Positions 31,675 through 35,023 of a stretch of DNA of 35,023 bases are shown in pieces. Numbering within the stretch: the stretch's first letter is position 1; each line of letters begins with the position of its first letter. The translations under genes and the position numbers were made by a program. Origin of the DNA: Clostridiales bacterium (GTDB lineage Bacteria; Bacillota; Clostridia; Christensenellales; Borkfalkiaceae); assembly GCA_015055725.1 (NCBI GenBank), contig SVHO01000012.1, forward strand, positions 1-35,023. The letters run 5' to 3'. The notes under the pieces were generated by a model. The model saw only the letters and a program-made list of their open reading frames with translations. It did not search any database and was not told the origin of the DNA.

Positions 31675-32379
31675 ATGAGAATAAATAAGTTTTTAGCATA
31701 TAGTGGCGTGGCTTCAAGAAGAACTGCAGACAAAATGATCGAAGACGGTCAGGTTAAAATTAACGGCAAGATATGCAATCCTGGTGATGACGTTGATATT
31801 GGCTCTGATAGTGTTTCAGTTAATGGAAAATTGGTTAACGTTATTAAAAAATATGATTATTATATTATGAATAAACCCAAAGGATACGTTTGTACGGTCA
31901 AAGATGATAAAGGCAGAAAAACCGTTATGGATTTATTGCCAAATAATTCTAAAAGACTGTTTCCAGTTGGTAGGCTTGACTACGACACGGAAGGCTTGTT
32001 GATTTTAACCAACGATGGTGATTTAACATACAAGCTAACGCACCCAAAAAACGAAGTTCCTAAAACCTATTTAGTAAAAACCGAAAAACCAGTAAGCGAC
32101 GAAGACCTTATTAAATTGCGTTCTGGGGTTTACATAGACGGTGTAAAAACAAAAAAATGCAACGTTAGGCTTATTGAAACTACGAAAACTGGTTCAAAAC
32201 TACACGTCACGATAACAGAAGGTAGAAACAGGCAAGTTCGCAAAATGTTTGAAGCAGTTAACAACAACGTTGACTTTTTAAAACGTATAAAAATCGGTGA
32301 CTTGGTTTTAAGTGGGCTAAATCGTGGCGAAGTTAGGCCTTTAAGTGCTAGAGAAATTGATTATTTATTAAACATATAA
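31675..32379 (+). CDS. rluB: 23S rRNA pseudouridine synthase (RluB/RsuA family)
   Basis: The 234-residue enzyme converts a uridine of large-subunit rRNA to pseudouridine. An S4 domain (1-60, MRINKFLAYSGVASRR) precedes the catalytic domain with the nucleophile Asp102 in GRLDYDTEGLL and GRNRQVRKM near residue 183. RluB at 2605-type position versus RsuA cannot be fully told from sequence; Firmicute context favours RluB. TAGGTG precedes the ATG. Confidence 0.92.
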   Translation: MRINKFLAYSGVASRRTADKMIEDGQVKINGKICNPGDDVDIGSDSVSVNGKLVNVIKKYDYYIMNKPKGYVCTVKDDKGRKTVMDLLPNNSKRLFPVGRLDYDTEGLLILTNDGDLTYKLTHPKNEVPKTYLVKTEKPVSDEDLIKLRSGVYIDGVKTKKCNVRLIETTKTGSKLHVTITEGRNRQVRKMFEAVNNNVDFLKRIKIGDLVLSGLNRGEVRPLSAREIDYLLNI

Positions 32380-32394
32380 ATTAAAAGTATATAA

Positions 32395-32424
32395 AAAAGC
32401 CCTTGTTTAAGGGCTTTTAATTTT
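32395..32424. terminator. Bidirectional terminator between rluB and padR
   Basis: AAAAGCCCTT (32395-32404) and AAGGGCTTTT (32409-32418) form a perfect 10-bp stem with a GTTT loop; T runs follow on both strands, the longer on the minus strand. It serves the two convergent genes. Confidence 0.92.
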
Positions 32425-32432
32425 AGCAGAGT

Positions 32433-33632
32433 TTATCTTTTTGATTTGAAAAAAGCTTTATTTTTTGATAAAAGTAATTCCAATGCGTGGTAAACGATAA
32501 CGATTAAAGATAAAACTATTGGTAGTGCAAGTGTAAATGCGATTACGTTAACGTTATAAAAATCAACAGAAAACAAGAGATTTAACGCAACGGTTATAAG
32601 CGCAACGTTAAAAATTACAATGCTTGCAGTTAACAACTTTTCAGTCGTAATTTTCTTTGACGCAGTTTGCAAAGGATTTGATATATACTTAATAAGGCAA
32701 ATCGATGGATGTATCAATAAAATTGTTAAAGTGCCTACAAATAAATATGGATTAACCACTCTCAATGCAACGTTGAAAATTAAAAAATATGCTAATAAAC
32801 CAAAAAACAAAGTTAACAACGAAGCGTTTAATCTTAATTTATTGATTAATAAGTTTGTTTTTGACACAAAAGAATCTTTTGAAGATATTTTGATTTTATA
32901 ACCTTCTTGAATTGCTTTTAAGGTTAAATCACCAAAATCAATTTTGCCGTTATTATTTTTTTGTGCGTTATAATCAATCATTGAAATTGTTTCGTTGAAT
33001 TTTTGAACGTCGGCTTGTTTTTTATCGTCGTTTAACTCTCTTTCAATAGGTTCAAGTGGTTGAACGTCGGTTTTTTTAGTAGGTGCAGATGCCTTAATTA
33101 AGCCATTTAAAACGTTTCTAAAATTGATTTCTTGTATAGATTCACTATCTTCAATCGGCTTATCATCAATTTTCTTAGAAGAAAGGTCGGATTTTTCTAC
33201 AATTTCAACTTTTTCTTCCGTTTTATCGTTTGAGTTAACAAGTACGGGTTTTTCGACTTCAACAATTTTTTCTATAATCTGAGTCTTGAAAACGGGTTGT
33301 GGCTCACAATCCATCAATTTATCAATAATAGAGCGTGAAAACGACCAGTTGGATAGGTTAGTGTCAACCGTTGTTTTTCCTAAGACGGTTAACTTAAAAT
33401 ACTTACGACGCCCGTTATCAGAATCATTCCAATATGATTGAACGTATTTTAAACTTTCAAGCCTTTTAAGCGAGCTATACAGAGTTGCTTGATTAATTTT
33501 ATATTCTTTTTGGCTTTTTTCTTCAATTGAATCGCTTATTTGTTGTGCAAATTTGTCACCGCTAATTAACGTATGGAGAATAATGGTATCAATATGACCG
33601 CGGATTAAATCACTGCTGATTGCTTGTTCCAT
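32433..33632 (-). CDS. PadR family regulator fused to a membrane domain
   Basis: The 399-residue protein has a PadR winged helix at the N-terminus (about 1-105: LIRGHIDTIILHTL, YKINQATLYSSLKRLESL, GRRKYFKLT), a long polar, low-complexity linker (about 105-260), and four hydrophobic helices (about 268-290, 294-313, 330-352, 358-390) ending in a basic tail. A DNA-binding domain tied to the membrane could sense envelope or membrane state. PadR proteins normally have only about 100-180 residues. AAGGAG precedes the ATG, and a 10-bp palindrome over its -10 box suggests self-repression. No partner efflux gene is adjacent. Confidence 0.88.
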   Translation of the reverse strand: MEQAISSDLIRGHIDTIILHTLISGDKFAQQISDSIEEKSQKEYKINQATLYSSLKRLESLKYVQSYWNDSDNGRRKYFKLTVLGKTTVDTNLSNWSFSRSIIDKLMDCEPQPVFKTQIIEKIVEVEKPVLVNSNDKTEEKVEIVEKSDLSSKKIDDKPIEDSESIQEINFRNVLNGLIKASAPTKKTDVQPLEPIERELNDDKKQADVQKFNETISMIDYNAQKNNNGKIDFGDLTLKAIQEGYKIKISSKDSFVSKTNLLINKLRLNASLLTLFFGLLAYFLIFNVALRVVNPYLFVGTLTILLIHPSICLIKYISNPLQTASKKITTEKLLTASIVIFNVALITVALNLLFSVDFYNVNVIAFTLALPIVLSLIVIVYHALELLLSKNKAFFKSKR

Positions 33633-33655
33633 AAAAAAACTCCTTGCTTTTTTAA

Positions 33656-33686
33656 TAGTATACTACTAAAATGATATCAATGTCAA
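33656..33686 (-). promoter_or_regulatory. Promoter and putative operator of the padR-like gene
   Basis: On the minus strand TTGACA (33686-33681) and TATACT (33662-33657) are 18 nt apart. The perfect palindrome TAGTATACTA (33656-33665) covers the -10 box, and TGATATCA (33672-33679) sits in the spacer. A repressor bound there would block transcription. Confidence 0.75.
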
Positions 33687-33798
33687 GAATTAGATATTAA
33701 AATAATTTAAATAAATTTTGTTAGATAAATTCATTTCAAAAATTATCAGTAAATCATTAACGATTTGATTTTATTTATTTAAATCGTTTCATAGTGCC

Positions 33799-33832
33799 AA
33801 CTATGCGCAAAAGCCGTGTTTTGCGCATAGTT
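33799..33832. repeat. Perfect 14-bp inverted repeat (hairpin)
   Basis: AACTATGCGCAAAA (33799-33812) and TTTTGCGCATAGTT (33819-33832) surround a 6-nt loop. No T run follows on either strand, so it is not a typical terminator. It shares the 10-mer GCGCAAAAGC with the other hairpin at 34157-34187, in inverted orientation. Confidence 0.85.
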
Positions 33833-33878
33833 GTACATCTCTAACCTACCAAATGAATATAAAAAACAAAATATAATA

Positions 33879-34148
33879 CTAAGTATTTTTATACAGATAA
33901 TACATTTTATCAATCACCTCACGACAAGAACGAAAACTAAAATAAAGTATATTTTTAGTTTTAGAGTTAACATAAGTTAAACGCCAACATTTAGAAGAAG
34001 AACGAATAATAACAAAACTATCAAAAAGACTATACCCTTTACGCCGATAGAAGCAATAATTATGCCTGTCATAATCATAAAAAAGACTATAAGCACGTAA
34101 AAAATCAACAGGTAAAGAAATTAAAAGCCAATGTACACGATATTTCAT
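33879..34148 (-). CDS. Unrecognised small basic, tyrosine-rich protein
   Basis: This 89-residue frame starts at ATG 34148 and is unlike any family I know. It is rich in Tyr, Phe, Arg and Lys and low in Ala and Gly, with no membrane helix; KCWRLTYVNSKTKNILYFSF looks like alternating strands. Most codons end in T, as in the two frames upstream. There is no clear ribosome site; translation may be coupled or the start may differ. It lies between two hairpins that share an inverted 10-mer. Confidence 0.5.
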   Translation of the reverse strand: MKYRVHWLLISLPVDFLRAYSLFYDYDRHNYCFYRRKGYSLFDSFVIIRSSSKCWRLTYVNSKTKNILYFSFRSCREVIDKMYYLYKNT

Positions 34149-34156
34149 AGATTAAA

Positions 34157-34187
34157 GCTTTTGCGCGGGGTACAAACCCCAGCGCAA
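34157..34187. repeat. Strong GC-rich hairpin
   Basis: TTGCGC-GGGGT (34161-34171) pairs with ACCCC-A-GCGCAA (34176-34187), with an ACAA loop and a single bulged A. It is far more G+C-rich than its surroundings. It contains GCTTTTGCGC (34157-34166), the inverted counterpart of the 10-mer at 33805-33814. Confidence 0.8.
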
Positions 34188-34194
34188 CGCTCCC

Positions 34195-34512
34195 CTAATT
34201 TATAAAGTCTAAAATTTTAATAATAATCAAACAACCAATTATAAACGTTAAATGAGATAACAAAAATAACCATAAAGGCTGACTTAAGTCAAACCCAGCG
34301 AGATTAAAGAAAAAATCAATTACAGGATTAGTAGTTGAGTGATATTTACGAATACCAAGCCAACTCAAAAAGACGTCAAACCAAGGCGTTTTTCTAAAGT
34401 AATAACGCGAAAAAAGAGAGTTGACAGGAGTATTAAAAAAGTCAATAGCACGTTGAAAAAACACAAGAAAAGAAGATTTTGATATATCATAAAGAGATAA
34501 AAAAAAATGCAT
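34195..34512 (-). CDS. Small membrane protein, possibly a pVI-like minor coat protein
   Basis: The 105-residue protein starts at ATG 34512, one base after the upstream stop; AGGGGG 5 nt before it is a suitable ribosome site. It is rich in Phe and Leu, with hydrophobic segments near residues 8-25 and 80-102, and a more polar middle (KYHSTTNPVIDFF). No family is recognised. Tight coupling with the YNDG-repeat gene and the membrane character suggest a joint structural role in the phage-like element. Confidence 0.7.
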   Translation of the reverse strand: MHFFLSLYDISKSSFLVFFQRAIDFFNTPVNSLFSRYYFRKTPWFDVFLSWLGIRKYHSTTNPVIDFFFNLAGFDLSQPLWLFLLSHLTFIIGCLIIIKILDFIN

Positions 34513-34513
34513 A

Positions 34514-35023
34514 TTAACCCCCTGCAAAAATCTTTAGAACAATCAACACAAGCATAACACCAACACTAACCATTAAAACGTCACCAATAGAGAATAAACC
34601 GAATATTTTAACGTCTAAAATATTTAAAGAAGATTGCAAAAACCAACCCAATGAAAATTCATTATCCTGACCAGCACGCCAGCCGTCATTATAACCGTCA
34701 TTATATCCGCTCCCCACATATTCAGCCTTTGCGTCATTATAACCATTACTATAACCGTCACGATTACCAACAGCTACACCGTCATTATATCCGTTTTGAT
34801 AAATAATGTTATCAGTTATAGAAGAAGCTGTATAATAAGTACGAGTATCAAGTAAAGATTTATCAGAATTACCCGAATAAACAGCAAATTCAATATAATT
34901 ATCATTAACGTCATAATATCTTATATAATTACAAGCAACAGTTTTAGCATATAAAGCGTAATAATCAGGATTAGCGCCGTTAGGTTGAATACCAATATAT
35001 TTAAACCTAAAAGAACTATTAGA
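34514..35023 (-). CDS. YNDG-repeat surface protein with C-terminal membrane anchor, 5' end outside the window
   Basis: The frame is open to the right edge, so the 169 visible residues are the C-terminal part of a longer protein. The visible part begins with a polar, Tyr/Asn-rich domain, then repeats GYNDG, GNRDG, GYSNGYND, GYNDGYNDG (about residues 78-112) as a flexible spacer, and ends in one membrane helix (FSIGDVLMVSVGVMLVLIVL) plus a short tail. This arrangement (outer domain, Gly-rich repeat linker, C-terminal anchor) recalls filamentous phage pIII, but similar architecture occurs in other surface proteins. Most codons end in T. Confidence 0.75.
   Translation of the reverse strand, partial: SNSSFRFKYIGIQPNGANPDYYALYAKTVACNYIRYYDVNDNYIEFAVYSGNSDKSLLDTRTYYTASSITDNIIYQNGYNDGVAVGNRDGYSNGYNDAKAEYVGSGYNDGYNDGWRAGQDNEFSLGWFLQSSLNILDVKIFGLFSIGDVLMVSVGVMLVLIVLKIFAGG

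Larger units (their letters stand above)
33791..35023 (-). mobile_element. Candidate filamentous-phage-like (inovirus-type) prophage, partial
   Basis: Three minus-strand frames with strong preference for T-ending codons follow one another: a YNDG-repeat protein with a single C-terminal membrane anchor, a small membrane protein, and a short basic/aromatic protein, bounded by two strong hairpins. The order of a tip attachment protein with a C-terminal anchor followed by a small membrane protein is like gene III to gene VI of filamentous phages. No Zot/pI ATPase, replication protein or integrase is visible inside the window, so the assignment is an inference. Confidence 0.35.

Noticed and set aside
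33780-33850. A dif-like XerCD site used by a filamentous phage
   Set aside because: The hairpin arms do not resemble known Firmicute dif half sites and its 6-nt centre lies in a 14-bp perfect stem, unlike dif.
34514-34717. A 67-residue protein starting at GTG 34717
   Set aside because: The frame stays open to the window edge and the YNDG repeats continue upstream of that codon, so it is an internal codon of a longer gene.
1-35023. CRISPR array, insertion sequence or integrase gene
   Set aside because: No regularly spaced repeats, transposase motifs or recombinase signatures were seen anywhere in the window.

Overview
The window is low-GC (roughly one third G+C by eye) bacterial DNA that is almost entirely coding. 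A complete spoIIIAA-AH operon, spoIVB and a GerW/YtfJ gene, together with a Clostridia-type bifunctional IspH-ribosomal protein S1 and compact overlapping operons, point to an endospore-forming Firmicute of class Clostridia. The small gene set and missing neighbours suggest an uncultured, streamlined (possibly gut) lineage; that last step is inference.

Layout. Positions 1-3400 are accessory. They hold an unassigned GC-richer stretch with a strong terminator, a tRNA-Ser 3'-end fragment with its own terminator, an unrecognised gene, a GNAT-like acyltransferase, a small convergent gene overlapping it, a LOG-family nucleotidase, and a real tRNA-Trp (minus strand) next to a duplicated tRNA-Trp 3' end plus terminator. 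Such tRNA 3'-end copies are what integration and excision of mobile DNA leave behind. 3435-10534 is housekeeping: proC-rnhA, a TVP38/DedA-like membrane protein, a BaiN/HI0933-type flavoprotein, then cmk-plsC-ispH/rpsA. 10625-12665 is a divergent pair: a D-malate/tartrate dehydrogenase-type enzyme and a LysR regulator sharing a compact promoter/operator region. 12726-17287 is the spoIIIA operon (mother-cell side of the feeding-tube/channel complex). 17356-23644 is asp23-nusB-folD-ispA-tlyA-nadK-argR-recN, a familiar Clostridia order but without xseA/xseB or dxs. 23704-27372 holds spoIVB (with a good sigma-G-type promoter), a DacF-like carboxypeptidase and lysA; spo0A is not in its usual place after spoIVB. 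27464-32379 is a site-2 protease, scpA-scpB, DUF2953, ytfJ, a second D,D-carboxypeptidase and a RluB-type pseudouridine synthase; spmA/spmB are absent from this neighbourhood. 32433-33632 (minus) is a PadR-type regulator fused to a membrane domain. From about 33.8 kb to the right edge lies T-rich DNA on the minus strand encoding a YNDG-repeat protein with a C-terminal membrane anchor, a small membrane protein and an 89-residue basic/aromatic protein between two strong hairpins. This looks like one end of a filamentous-phage-like (inovirus-type) prophage, cut by the window edge.

The least expected signal is at sequence level. GTTAC/GTAAC is nearly absent from the whole window while GTGAC/GTCAC is common (35 of 37 Val-Thr codon pairs are written GTG-AC or GTC-AC), and ACGT, especially AACGTT and GACGTT, is strongly favoured. 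Both patterns look like DNA-level motif pressure rather than ordinary codon usage.
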